A stretch of DNA of 64,000 nt. Origin: Paraburkholderia sediminicola (GTDB lineage: Bacteria > Pseudomonadota > Gammaproteobacteria > Burkholderiales > Burkholderiaceae). The notes beneath the pieces were generated by a model, which had not been told where the DNA came from, did not search any database, and saw only the letters and a list, made by a program, of their open reading frames with translations. The DNA lies in contig NZ_CADIKC010000017.1 of assembly GCF_902859805.1 (NCBI RefSeq), positions 1 to 64,000 of the forward strand, read 5' to 3'. The translations under genes and the position numbers were made by a program. Of the stretch, positions 36,592 to 45,023 are shown one piece after another. Each line of letters opens with the position of its first letter. Within the stretch, counting starts at the first letter, position 1.

Positions 36592-36635
36592 CGCCGGACC
36601 TCCGTATTCATTACGCATACCAGGCAGTGCTTAGT

Positions 36636-36748
36636 GTCGGTAACGAAGTTGCCGACCTGGCTGACGCGGCAGTAGACCGCGGCGGGGTTTCAAAGGGGCC
36701 CGCCCCTTTGGCACGAAATATTTTACGGAACGCGTAGCGTTACGTAAA
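36636..36748. other. Candidate oriT region
   Basis: Three inverted repeats lie in 113 bp just upstream of the mobC-relaxase operon: GTCGGTAAC-GAA-GTTGCCGAC (36636-36656, one mismatch), CAAAGGGGC-CC-GCCCCTTTG (36691-36710) and TTTACG.AACGC-GTA-GCGTT.CGTAAA (36722-36748). The position between the mobilisation operon and a divergent TraK-like gene is where oriT is expected. No canonical nic sequence was recognised. Confidence 0.5.
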
Positions 36749-36924
36749 CATATTCGACGTGCCTCGCCCCGCTCTCGCCACACATTATTTCCTACGCATA
36801 TTCTACGAGCCTACTCCACCCATACATCACGCATTGCATGGGAGTACTACCCGATACAACCTTGCCCCTACGTGCTGTCGTCATTCATACTACGCCCACA
36901 CTACATTTATTCGCCATCTTCTCA

Positions 36925-37458
36925 ATGGATCACGAACAACTTGCTTCCGCGCTGCGCCGCCTTGCCAGCACAAGCCCGAAACGCAGCAAGGCTTCGCATC
37001 TCAAGGCCCTCCTTCCGGACATCGAGGCGGCGCTCGCCGCTCGCGTTCCCGCCGTTGATATCCTGAATACCTTGCGCGAACAGGGACTCCATATCTCCCT
37101 TCGGACGTTTCACGGAACTTTGTACAGGCTTCGAAAGAGCGCCTCTCCGCCCGGCTCCGGAAGCAAATCCGCCGCTGCGGCAGCCCACCCCAGCGCACCG
37201 GCCCCCGTGACAGCCTCCCGGGCAACAGCCCCTCTCGAAGCACACAAGCCTGCGCCTCCCACAACCGTTGCACCGACACCAGCACCAGCACCGGCCCAGA
37301 CTCGCATCAAAACCTTCGAGCAATTGCAGTCTGAGAATCCGCACCTCTCAAGCATGCAGTTGAACCGCCTCTACGCCGAACAGTACGGCGAACCTCGCGT
37401 GAGCAATGCCGATATTGACGCGCTCAAGAAAAAATATCCTCAGCACGCGAAACCCTGA
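36925..37458 (+). CDS. TraK-like oriT-binding protein
   Basis: 177 residues from ATG 36925. The N-terminal half contains HLKALLPDIEAALAARVPAV and HISLRTFHGTLYRLRK, matching in layout the DNA-binding part of TraK of IncP plasmids (DVEAALASGYALVTIWEHMR, then YETFRSHARR). The C-terminal half is Ala/Pro-rich, as in TraK, with a final FEQLQSENPHLSSMQLNRLY segment. TraK wraps oriT DNA. Divergent from the mobilisation operon, with the candidate oriT between. The longer frame from 36838 is not used. Confidence 0.65.
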   Translation: MDHEQLASALRRLASTSPKRSKASHLKALLPDIEAALAARVPAVDILNTLREQGLHISLRTFHGTLYRLRKSASPPGSGSKSAAAAAHPSAPAPVTASRATAPLEAHKPAPPTTVAPTPAPAPAQTRIKTFEQLQSENPHLSSMQLNRLYAEQYGEPRVSNADIDALKKKYPQHAKP

Positions 37459-37682
37459 GCCGCATCGCCCCGCCGCACTGCGCCGGGTCGGGCCGCTCCC
37501 CATGCATCCTGCATGGGTCCCCGTGGCCCTCGATCCGGGCGCGCGGCGCGCGCGATACCACCCTGGTTCGCACACGCAGTTACATTCTGTTGCGCAAAAC
37601 GCGGCGCCTTCAGGCGTGCTCCCTGGCACAATCGCCCTGCCGCGGCCTGGTCCCCAAAGGCACGCGGCAGGAGCCTCGGAAA

Positions 37683-37708
37683 GCCGGTCTGCGTACCGGC
37701 TTTTTTTT
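37683..37708 (+). terminator. Terminator after the TraK-like gene region
   Basis: Stem GCCGGT / ACCGGC around CTGCGT, followed by eight T residues on the plus strand. Confidence 0.85.
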
Positions 37709-37730
37709 CCTGTGCAGAACCCGTAAAGCA

Positions 37731-37763
37731 AAAAGCCGCCCGGGCTTTCACCCGGACGGCGGC
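37731..37763 (-). terminator. Terminator after the ParB-like gene
   Basis: GC-rich hairpin GCCGCCCGGG / CCCGGACGGC around CTTTCA; read on the minus strand it runs into a T-run. It lies 38 bp past the stop of the large ParB-like gene. Confidence 0.85.
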
Positions 37764-37800
37764 ATGTGACAACCCGCACTTACGCGAAGTGCATCACGGC

Positions 37801-39858
37801 TCAGGCGACTTCGGCTTCCTCCGCATCCCCGTCGTTGCACTCATCCTGCGTGCTATCGGCATTGCTTTCCCCGTCATCCTCCCAATGGCCGTACGTGACG
37901 TGTTCCGGCACCTCACGGTTGCGCAGCACTTCCGGCAACCAGCCCGAGTCCGTCATGCGAAGCTCGGCGGCAGCAGCGGCATCGCCCTTTTTCATCCCGC
38001 GCAGTTCGCCTGCGGCCTGCGGCGAAACCGTCTCGCCGACAACGGTCACGATACGATCTTTCGGGACGTGCTCGAAATACCCTGCACGCGTTGGCTTCCA
38101 GTAGCGCGTGAGGTCCAGTTCCAGCGTGTTCGCCACTTCGTTGACCGGGTGCGCCCGGTCAAGGGGACTGATGCTGTCTACCGTCGCGGCCACGCAGAAT
38201 GCAAACAGGTTTGACATCACGTCCACGTCCTGTTGCAGCAGCCACGCGAGCAGTTCATCGGTGCGCTTCGGCAGCATCCGGCTCCACTTCGCCCGCTCAA
38301 CTTCAAGCGCCTTCCATGCAGCGCTGTCGGCCATGTCGTCGGCGTTCGACACAAGCGCATCGCGCGACGTATGCACGTCGATCCGCACCGCATGGTCGAT
38401 GTATGACTGTCCGTACACGTCATTGAACACAGCCGGAATCATCCGGTACATCAGCACGGCCAGCGCAACGGTCGGCTGCTGCGCAAGCTCGATCTGTACC
38501 GCAGCCGTGCGGTGCGCGGTAAGCCGTTTGCACAGCTTTTCGCCATGCAGGGGCTTGGCCTTCGTGGGCAGGTCGCGATTTCGCTGCGCATGCGTGAAGT
38601 GAGCGATACTGCCCGCGTCTGCGTCGTTGATTTCCCGGCACCGCAGGCCACGCGTGATCTGCACCTTTCCGTCCTCGTCAATGGCGACGAACGCACCGGC
38701 CTGCTTCATGTCGTCGGCGGCGAATGTTTCAAAGCGCTCGGTATAGGCGTCAACAGCAGCCGAAGCATCGTTGAGCGCGTTGTCCAGCTTTTCCCAAAGC
38801 GCCTCGTCTTCCCCGCTGTCCTGATCGGCGTAATACGCATCGAGTGCGGCCTTCGCCTCGTCGCGCGTGGCAACAAGCTTCGCAAGCTCGGCCTTTTCCG
38901 CTTTGGTCGGCTTGCGTGAGGTCGATGCAATCCGGTCGTACTGGAACAGTTCGGCCTGGTCACAGCGGGTCCGCGTCTCCACGAAACACCAACCCTCAGC
39001 AGCCACGGCCTGGGATAGCTCGATCAGGCGGTCAGTCGCAAGTCGGTGCAACAGGTCCGCGTCCGCGATGTATCCGGCGTTCTGGTCGTCGGAAAACAGA
39101 TCGCGACGCACAAAACCGCCTGCGGCCTCGTAAGCGTCCAGCCCGACAAACTTCGCGAGCGGATTCTCGCTGGCGTCGAGCTCCGCTTTCGTCAGCGCTG
39201 CGCGCAGTTCGGCAGGACGGCGCAGCCAGGGCGTCTGCGCGTCAGTCCACACGCGCTCCTGCGTCGCGTGATCGTCGGCCAGTGCAAGCACCTTCGCCTG
39301 CTCATAGTCCAGCTTGTCGTCGCGCAGCAGATCGAGCAGCACCGGCGACAGGTTTGCGATCCTGAGCGCACGGCGCACGACCATTTCCGAGACCTTGAAC
39401 AATGCCGAAATGTGCGCAATGCTCTTGCCTTCTTCGGTCAGCAGCCGGAACGCGCCACATTCGTCCGCGATATGCATGGTCTCGCGTTCGCGGTTTTCGA
39501 TCAGCGACGCGGCGACGGCTTCGCCATCACTGACGATCAGCACCGGCACCTTGAAGTCCTTAGTGATTTTGCCCTGCGAGAACAGCAGATCGAGCGCGGC
39601 GAGACGCCGCTGACCGGCGCAGACCCCAAGCTTCGGCTGCTTCGCGCGCGACCCTTTGACAGGGTGCACGACGAGATTCTGCATCAGTCCATTCCCCACA
39701 ATCGTCCCGGCCAGCGCCTCGATGCCGGTGGATGCCTTTTTGCGGACATTCAGTGGTGATCGGCACAGCCGTCCGTACGGGACGTATTCGATCTGCGCTT
39801 CGTTGCCGAAGTTAGCTTCGAGAACGGATTCAGTTACACGGATTTCAACGACTTCCAT
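37801..39858 (-). CDS. Large ParB/Spo0J-like nuclease-domain protein of mobile elements
   Basis: 685 residues. Residues 20-130 form a ParB-like domain (VPYGRLCRSPLNVRK, CAGQRRLAAL, SLIENRERETMH), followed by a helix-turn-helix (SIAHISALFKVSEMVVRRAL). The remaining 450 residues have no recognised domain and end in an acidic tail. This is not the partition ParB, which is encoded at 50079. Such long ParB-like proteins are typical of plasmids and ICEs beside ardB and ssb. GGAGG precedes the ATG; divergent from the ArdB gene. Confidence 0.85.
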   Translation of the reverse strand: MEVVEIRVTESVLEANFGNEAQIEYVPYGRLCRSPLNVRKKASTGIEALAGTIVGNGLMQNLVVHPVKGSRAKQPKLGVCAGQRRLAALDLLFSQGKITKDFKVPVLIVSDGEAVAASLIENRERETMHIADECGAFRLLTEEGKSIAHISALFKVSEMVVRRALRIANLSPVLLDLLRDDKLDYEQAKVLALADDHATQERVWTDAQTPWLRRPAELRAALTKAELDASENPLAKFVGLDAYEAAGGFVRRDLFSDDQNAGYIADADLLHRLATDRLIELSQAVAAEGWCFVETRTRCDQAELFQYDRIASTSRKPTKAEKAELAKLVATRDEAKAALDAYYADQDSGEDEALWEKLDNALNDASAAVDAYTERFETFAADDMKQAGAFVAIDEDGKVQITRGLRCREINDADAGSIAHFTHAQRNRDLPTKAKPLHGEKLCKRLTAHRTAAVQIELAQQPTVALAVLMYRMIPAVFNDVYGQSYIDHAVRIDVHTSRDALVSNADDMADSAAWKALEVERAKWSRMLPKRTDELLAWLLQQDVDVMSNLFAFCVAATVDSISPLDRAHPVNEVANTLELDLTRYWKPTRAGYFEHVPKDRIVTVVGETVSPQAAGELRGMKKGDAAAAAELRMTDSGWLPEVLRNREVPEHVTYGHWEDDGESNADSTQDECNDGDAEEAEVA

Positions 39859-40078
39859 TATGGATGCCTCCGGAAATGGGCCGCAGCGGAATGCCGGGCC
39901 ACATGGATATGATAGGTCTAATTGCCCTTATATAATTAAATTATCCGATTTATATTTTAAATTGACATATGTTTAGAATTGAAAAACAGAATCGTTAAAA
40001 TCTTGATATAAAGGTCAATACGACCTAATATAAAAGCGTGGCCCGGCATTTCGCTGCGGCCCATTTCCGGAGATAACC
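39859..40078. promoter_or_regulatory. AT-rich divergent promoter region between the ParB-like and ArdB genes
   Basis: A markedly AT-rich 220-bp spacer in GC-rich surroundings. It holds TTGACA (39962-39967), TTGAAA (39979-39984), TATAAA (40007-40012) and an AGGTC-N5-GACCT inverted repeat (40012-40026), with a further ATAGGTC at 39913. Probable divergent promoters; exact start sites cannot be fixed. Confidence 0.5.
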
Positions 40079-40492
40079 GTGATTGACAATGAAACCAGAA
40101 TCTCGTCGGCAGTCGTTGTCGATGAGTTGCGTCTGAATTTCCTTCCTCACTACCTGGGCGCGCAATACCTTCGGGGCGAGGCATTGGTGTTCGACTGGGC
40201 TACGCGCCTTTCGAGTGCCTACAAGGGCGGTTCGTGGGACTTCTTCCAGTTGTCGAACGGCGGCTTCTATATGGCTCCAGCGAACTGCGGACGGGTACAT
40301 GTGCGGTGGCACATGAACGGCTACAGCGACACGATGGGCGCTGACGCGTTCGGTATCGTCGTCACGCTGTTTGCCCTGTGCCATCTGGCGGAAAAGTGCG
40401 GCGATGACAGGATCGTTGACCACTACCACGCGCTGCGGGCCTACGCGGCGCAGCACGTAGAGGCCGCCAACATTCTGCGCGCCATCGACTGA
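40079..40492 (+). CDS. ardB: ArdB/KlcA-type antirestriction protein
   Basis: 137 residues, the usual length. WDFFQLSNGGFYMAP, HMNGYSDTMGADAFGIVVTL and FALCHLAEKC are the family landmarks. ArdB/KlcA proteins block type I restriction enzymes in vivo. GTG start with CCGGAG upstream. First of a plus-strand run with the DUF932, small-protein and SSB-like genes, a typical leading-region set. Confidence 0.9.
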   Translation: MIDNETRISSAVVVDELRLNFLPHYLGAQYLRGEALVFDWATRLSSAYKGGSWDFFQLSNGGFYMAPANCGRVHVRWHMNGYSDTMGADAFGIVVTLFALCHLAEKCGDDRIVDHYHALRAYAAQHVEAANILRAID

Positions 40493-40554
40493 CGCATTGA
40501 CCACTCACGGCCCTGGCCTGTGGGCTGGGGCTGATCCTGATATTGGGGAACAGC

Positions 40555-41388
40555 ATGGATACCACTTACCTGACAAGCCGTTTCGGACGCAACGCAGTTG
40601 GCACACGTTCGGATCGCCCGCTGACGAATGATGAGATTGCAGAGGTTGCCCCGTCGATCTTCGCGCTGTCCGCGCACGAAAGTCGCTCGGAACGGTACAC
40701 CTACATTCCAACCAGCGACGTGCTGGACGGCCTGCGCAAGGAAGGTTTTCAGCCCTTCATGGCCTGTCAGACCCGCGTACGCGCCGACGACAAGCGCTCA
40801 CACACGAAACATATGGTCCGCCTGCGCCACGCCGACCAGATCACGGGCCGCGAAGCCAACGAAATCATCCTTCTGAACAGCCATGATGGCAGCAGCAGCT
40901 ACCAGATGCTCGCCGGGATGTTCCGGTTTGTGTGCCAGAACGGTATGGTCTGCGGAGACACCATTGGTGATATCCGCGTGCCTCATAAGGGCGACGTGGT
41001 CGGCCAGGTAATCGAGGGAGCGTTCAAGGTGCTCGACAGCTTTGAGGCAGCGACCCATCAGCGCGAGGGGATGGCCGGTCTGGCATTGACCAACGGCGAA
41101 CAGACCGCTTTCGCGCGGGCCGCGCTTGCGCTGCGGTACGACGACGGGAAGCCCGCGCCCATCACTGACCAGCAACTTTTAACACCGCATCGCATGGAGG
41201 ATCGCGGAGCGGACCTGTGGACGACATTCAATCGCGTCCAGGAAAACATGATCAACGGCGGCCTGCGCGGTCGTAATGCGAATGGGCGGGCAACCACAAC
41301 CCGCGCCGTGACCGGCATTGACCAGAACATCAGGCTCAACCGCGCCCTCTGGGTGCTCGCCGACGAACTGTGCCGCCTGCGCGGCTGA
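40555..41388 (+). CDS. DUF932 domain protein
   Basis: 277 residues from ATG 40555. TYIPTSDVLDGLRKEGFQPF, NSHDGSSSYQMLAGMFRFVCQNGMV and HREGMAGLALT-like segments are typical DUF932 (phage/plasmid-related) features. Members are frequent beside antirestriction and recombination genes on mobile elements; the function is not established. The ATG with GGGGAA upstream is used. Confidence 0.85.
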   Translation: MDTTYLTSRFGRNAVGTRSDRPLTNDEIAEVAPSIFALSAHESRSERYTYIPTSDVLDGLRKEGFQPFMACQTRVRADDKRSHTKHMVRLRHADQITGREANEIILLNSHDGSSSYQMLAGMFRFVCQNGMVCGDTIGDIRVPHKGDVVGQVIEGAFKVLDSFEAATHQREGMAGLALTNGEQTAFARAALALRYDDGKPAPITDQQLLTPHRMEDRGADLWTTFNRVQENMINGGLRGRNANGRATTTRAVTGIDQNIRLNRALWVLADELCRLRG

Positions 41389-41439
41389 CAGGTGCGCCCG
41401 GCCTTCGGGCCGGGCATGACCTCAACTATGGAAACCGAC

Positions 41440-41739
41440 ATGGATACCGCTCACATCCGCCCAACGTGGCTGACCGCCCTCCTTCCGCTGCTGGCCGTCT
41501 ATCAATACGGCGATCGTTCTCTGGTCCGCGCGGAACTGTTCCGCATGGCCTTGTCCGCCGATGCCGCAGCGCGCTCCGCAGAAGCACTCGACCGGATTGC
41601 CAACATGCTGGACCGCGACGGGCACCCAATCGACATGCACCGGGAAGAGTTGCGCGCGATAGCCCGCAACGCTCTCTCCGAGTTTCATCGTGTGCCACCC
41701 CGTGCCCCGCAGCCTGCCCTACCCGAATCAGGATTTTGA
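41440..41739 (+). CDS. Small hypothetical protein
   Basis: 99 residues from ATG 41440 (an in-frame ATG at 41428 is possible): IRPTWLTALLPLLAVYQYGDRSLVRAELFRMALSADAAARSAEALDRI and a Pro-rich end. Mostly helical. No family recognised. It lies between the DUF932 and SSB-like genes in the same direction, 51 bp after the former. Confidence 0.6.
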   Translation: MDTAHIRPTWLTALLPLLAVYQYGDRSLVRAELFRMALSADAAARSAEALDRIANMLDRDGHPIDMHREELRAIARNALSEFHRVPPRAPQPALPESGF

Positions 41740-41785
41740 ACGAAAGTCGCCCTCTGTTTCATTCAAACTTTAAGGAGTACCAATC

Positions 41786-42148
41786 ATGAACAAGCTTTTC
41801 TTTACGGGCCGTGTTGCCGCCGCCCCAGTGCTTGCGAATCACGGTGATTCGAAGGTGACGAAATTCACCCTGATTTCCAACGAGTACGCCGGTCGCGACG
41901 AAGGCAGCTGCGAAGCGAAAGAGCGTCAGGTGAGAATCCAGTTCACCGCCTTTGGGTCGCGCGGTGAGGCCATCGCCAGAAACGTTCTGAAGGGCGATCA
42001 ACTGATCGTTGAGGCAAAGCTGGCGAACAACGATTTCACGGACGGTGAAGGCATCGAACGTTACGGCTACAACTTCACGGTCGATAACTTCGACTTCGGC
42101 GCGCCTGGCGAACTCAAGCGGGCGCAACTCGCGCGGCGTCAGGAATGA
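41786..42148 (+). CDS. ssb: Single-stranded DNA-binding protein-like (OB fold)
   Basis: 120 residues. MNKLFFTGRVAAAPVLANHGDSKVTKFTLISN is the SSB opening strand pair, with ERQVRIQFTAFGSRGEAIARNVLKGDQLIVEAKL as the OB-fold core. It lacks the long acidic C-terminal tail of housekeeping SSB. Plasmid SSBs protect incoming single strands. GGAGT lies upstream. Confidence 0.85.
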   Translation: MNKLFFTGRVAAAPVLANHGDSKVTKFTLISNEYAGRDEGSCEAKERQVRIQFTAFGSRGEAIARNVLKGDQLIVEAKLANNDFTDGEGIERYGYNFTVDNFDFGAPGELKRAQLARRQE

Positions 42149-42595
42149 TGCATGTCGGCCCCGGTCCATGCCGGGGCTGTTGACCAATGCAGGAGTTGAC
42201 GCTGAGACCCTGGGCTGCGGTGGTTCCTTCCGGCTCATGCCTGCCCGAAATAGCCTCAGCGGCATGCGTGTCCCAGCCGTCCGGAAAGGGCACCCCCTTC
42301 CTGCCAAACCTTGAGCCCGAATAACCGCAGGCGTCACGCGCGCGCCGGTGCGCCCGGATCGAGGCGCCCGGGGACCCGCGCCGGTAGGCGTGGGGAGCGC
42401 GCCGTCGCGGCGCAGTAGCGCCGCGACGATCCGGTACGGCGCAGGCAGACCGCAGCCGGGGTCGTCAAGCAGCCGGAGGCTGCGTGTTTCCTCCGCGGCG
42501 AAGCCGTGGGGGCTGGATACTGGATCGGCTTGCGGACCGCCGACGCCGGCGGTGACGTACGATCGCATACACGGGCTCAATCAACAGGATCAGAG
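42149..42595. other. GC-rich intergenic region with a perfect 11-bp hairpin
   Basis: About 450 bp with no supported gene. It contains a perfect stem at 42403-42428, CGTCGCGGCGC-AGTA-GCGCCGCGACG, without a T-run. A long reading frame crosses the area but has no family-like content before 42837. Confidence 0.5.
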
Positions 42596-42832
42596 ATGGA
42601 AGGCAGAACGATTTACGCTGGCGCCGACGGACTGGCACGTCTTAAGGTACACATGGCTGTGGCCTGGCGCGATCGGAAGCGAGGAACCGGCGTTGGGTAC
42701 AGTAGCGAACATTTCCGCGGGATGGTTTCCGGGCTTGCATTGGCCGATGCCCTCGATGCAACGGTGCCGTTCGGCATCGCCGCTTTTATCACCGACCGCG
42801 GGTACGCGGTCGAAGTCCCCTACTCCGTGTAA
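42596..42832 (+). CDS. Small hypothetical protein
   Basis: 78 residues from ATG 42596: MEGRTIYAGADGLARLKVHM, then SSEHFRGMVSGLALADALDA and FGIAAFITDRGYAVEVPYSV. No family recognised. The stop lies four bases before the next ATG, suggesting co-translation. Confidence 0.55.
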   Translation: MEGRTIYAGADGLARLKVHMAVAWRDRKRGTGVGYSSEHFRGMVSGLALADALDATVPFGIAAFITDRGYAVEVPYSV

Positions 42833-42836
42833 CACC

Positions 42837-43565
42837 ATGAACATTCCGCCTCGGCCGAAAACGCACCGGATTACCAGCGACGTGCCCGAGCACCTCCTCG
42901 AGGCGTTCCAGCACACCATCGCCGAGTTTTTTGCGAACGCGCACGGCGGCCAGACGGGGGCGCAGCGCGCAGCGAAGATCCGCGCTGGCGATCGTGAAGG
43001 CGGCCTCGATTCGCTCCCGCAGCCCGTTGACATGCCGGAAGGCGACACCGAACAGGCGGAGACCGTCGCCGAATTTCTCGCGGGCCTGTACAACGGCACC
43101 GACTACCGTTTCGACCTAACGGCGCTGCGGGCGCCGGAAGAAGATCTGTTCGAGCACTGTCTCGCCGTGCTGCGACTCGACCACCGCCCGACTGTTAAAG
43201 TGCGCGGCTATTTTCCTGGCGGTGAGCAGCGCTGGCAGCAGATAATCACGCGCTGGAATCTCGACAAACGGCCCGCGCCGGCGCCGGTTCATGGCGAACG
43301 CTATCAGGCCCGCTATGTGACGAATCAGGAAGCACCAGGTTATCGCGATATGACGCTGGTGGTGGCGATTGACGGGGACCCTGCACGCCAGTTGCCGATC
43401 GAACTACACTTTTCAGCTGGCGACTCGGAGCGTATAGCCGTGATCTTATCGACCTGCATCGCGGGGCGACCGCGTGAGTGGCACGAAGAGCCACTCGACA
43501 TCAAGGCAGGCGAGCTGCGGCCGCAGTGGTTTTCGATTCCGGGCGCACGCCTTATGGGCCAGTAG
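42837..43565 (+). CDS. Hypothetical plasmid protein (DUF7673-like N-terminal part)
   Basis: 242 residues. The N-terminal HLLEAFQHTIAEFFANAHGG, with GQTGAQRAAKIRAGD and VAEFLAGLYNGTDYRFDLTALR, has the look of a conserved plasmid domain I associate with DUF7673 (from memory). The C-terminal half (GERYQARYVTNQEAPGYRDM and on) is unassigned. The ATG at 42837 is chosen; the frame is open far upstream, but that stretch is only GC-rich non-coding DNA. Confidence 0.6.
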   Translation: MNIPPRPKTHRITSDVPEHLLEAFQHTIAEFFANAHGGQTGAQRAAKIRAGDREGGLDSLPQPVDMPEGDTEQAETVAEFLAGLYNGTDYRFDLTALRAPEEDLFEHCLAVLRLDHRPTVKVRGYFPGGEQRWQQIITRWNLDKRPAPAPVHGERYQARYVTNQEAPGYRDMTLVVAIDGDPARQLPIELHFSAGDSERIAVILSTCIAGRPREWHEEPLDIKAGELRPQWFSIPGARLMGQ

Positions 43566-43600
43566 TTGAGACGAACGTAAGAGTACCAGGGGAAACGCAT

Positions 43601-43867
43601 ATGGCAGTTGATACAACCACGACAATCCGACGCGAATGCTTGCAGCCCGCGATCTATTGGGCCAAACCGACCGGAGCTGAAATCCAGGAGGTAGTCCGGC
43701 TGGCCGGTTTTACCGGACGTAGTGCAGCGGAATTTCTGGACCTCGCTGACAAAAGCGGGCGGCAGATACGTCGTTGGATCAGCGGCGAAAATGAAATCCC
43801 CTATTCCGCATGGGCGCTACTCTGCCATGCCGCCGGATTTGGCCACATCTGGGAAACAGAAGAATAG
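43601..43867 (+). CDS. Small helix-turn-helix-like plasmid protein
   Basis: 88 residues from ATG 43601 (GGGGAA upstream). IQEVVRLAGFTGRSAAEFLDLADKSGRQIRRWISGENEIPYSAWALLCHAAG resembles an Xre-like fold in which SGRQIRRWISGENEIPYS is the recognition part. Probably a DNA-binding regulator. No closer match. Confidence 0.6.
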   Translation: MAVDTTTTIRRECLQPAIYWAKPTGAEIQEVVRLAGFTGRSAAEFLDLADKSGRQIRRWISGENEIPYSAWALLCHAAGFGHIWETEE

Positions 43868-44200
43868 CCTCGATACGCTGATGATTCGCAATCCTGCGGT
43901 TCCTGTATCACGCCGGGGTCGCGACTGATCGGGGTGTCCCTCAAGATTCGGACGTTTACGTACGCGAGGCTGGGGCCATCCCAGTATTTCCGAATCTTCA
44001 GATGCCCTCTTCCCTGACGGCCTCCCCGAGTGTGTCACGTAACAAAACGAAAAAAGATAAAGCGATGCCATGCCGGGCTGCAATCGGCTTTGCGCCGTGA
44101 GCGATCCTCTCCGGGGAACGACACCCGGGCAGGGACCCGACACTTGCAACCATCTGTCCGGATGAATACATACCGTGCAAGGCAGCTTGTTCACATTTAC
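43868..44200. other. Intergenic region
   Basis: About 330 bp with no supported gene. A CGTAAC-type motif at 44036-44043 may belong with the operator sites just downstream. Confidence 0.4.
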
Positions 44201-44242
44201 GTTACGCGTAACGAAATACCACATTTATCGTTATGAATAACG
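44201..44242. promoter_or_regulatory. Two palindromes upstream of the AT-hook/coiled-coil gene
   Basis: GTTACGCGTAAC (44201-44212) is a perfect 12-bp palindrome; CGTTAT-GA-ATAACG (44229-44242) is a second. Both are built from CGTTA/TAACG units, lie 36-77 bases before the ATG, and probably form an autoregulatory operator. The same unit recurs in the candidate oriT region (36722-36748). Confidence 0.6.
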
Positions 44243-44277
44243 TAAAATAGATGTGGTCAACCGCACTTGGATGGATC

Positions 44278-44811
44278 ATGCCTTCACCGGCAAACGACAA
44301 GGTAACCGGCACCACTAAAAAGCGTGGCCGTGGCCGGCCACGGAAGCCGGATGCGATGTCGAACGCCGAACGTCAGGCAGCGTGGCGAGCCCGACATGGC
44401 GCGCGCACAAAATCCGTTACTGTAACGAAAAATACCCCTCCGCCTGCCGACGTCCATGACGCCCTGGTGCGGGAGTGCGAGCAGCTGCGTGGTGAACTGG
44501 GACAGGCGCGGCGCGAGCTTGAAACTGTGTCACGGGCGAAGCCGTCCGCCCAGGCCCTTTCCGATGCGGCGGCGGTCCTCGGACGGCTTCCGCGTCAGGA
44601 AGACGCCGATTCTGGCGAGCGGCGTCTGAACCTGACGATGACTGGCACCCAGTTTTTCGCGCTGGAGCGGCTGGTCGCGCACTTCGGCCTGTCCCGGCGC
44701 GCGGTGATCGAGCGCCTGATCGACTGGGCCGACCACACGTTTTCGAGGTCACTTTACGACGACGAAGCCGCATTTAACCGTTACATCGACCGTGACCGTA
44801 ACGAAAAATAA
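44278..44811 (+). CDS. AT-hook / coiled-coil plasmid DNA-binding protein
   Basis: 177 residues from ATG 44278. An AT-hook-like basic stretch KKRGRGRPRKPD near residue 15 is followed by MSNAERQAAWRARHGARTK, a coiled-coil-like region (LVRECEQLRGELGQARRELE) and a C-terminal helical segment TQFFALERLVAHFGLSRRAVIERLIDWAD. The layout recalls KfrA-like plasmid regulators or nucleoid proteins without clear homology. Paired palindromes upstream suggest autoregulation. Confidence 0.65.
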   Translation: MPSPANDKVTGTTKKRGRGRPRKPDAMSNAERQAAWRARHGARTKSVTVTKNTPPPADVHDALVRECEQLRGELGQARRELETVSRAKPSAQALSDAAAVLGRLPRQEDADSGERRLNLTMTGTQFFALERLVAHFGLSRRAVIERLIDWADHTFSRSLYDDEAAFNRYIDRDRNEK

Positions 44812-44911
44812 TCCCCCCACTGACTGGATCGGCACGAGCCAGTTCAAGATCCTGCAGGACCGGTTCCGCCAGTGGTGCATGACTGGCTACGTCCCTGAAC
44901 GCATGATGTAA
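44792..44911 (+). CDS. Possible 39-residue protein overlapping the previous gene
   Basis: GTG start 20 bases before the previous stop: MTVTKNNPPTDWIGTSQFKI, then LQDRFRQWCMTGYVPERMM. The amino-acid mix is protein-like and the overlap suggests coupling, but there is no homology and it may be the tail of a decayed gene. Confidence 0.3.
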   Translation: MTVTKNNPPTDWIGTSQFKILQDRFRQWCMTGYVPERMM

Positions 44912-45023
44912 CCGGTTTTGACAACACACATGCACCTTGAATGGCGGCACCCCGCGCAGCATGGCCGGCGGGTTGGTTGATCACACGCCGTCGTCCGCTT
45001 GCCACCGCCACACGAGATGCTCG

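Noticed and set aside
42348..42836. N-terminal extension of the gene at 42837
   Set aside because: The extension is GC-rich non-coding sequence that also overlaps the small gene at 42596; the ATG at 42837 gives the protein-like part.
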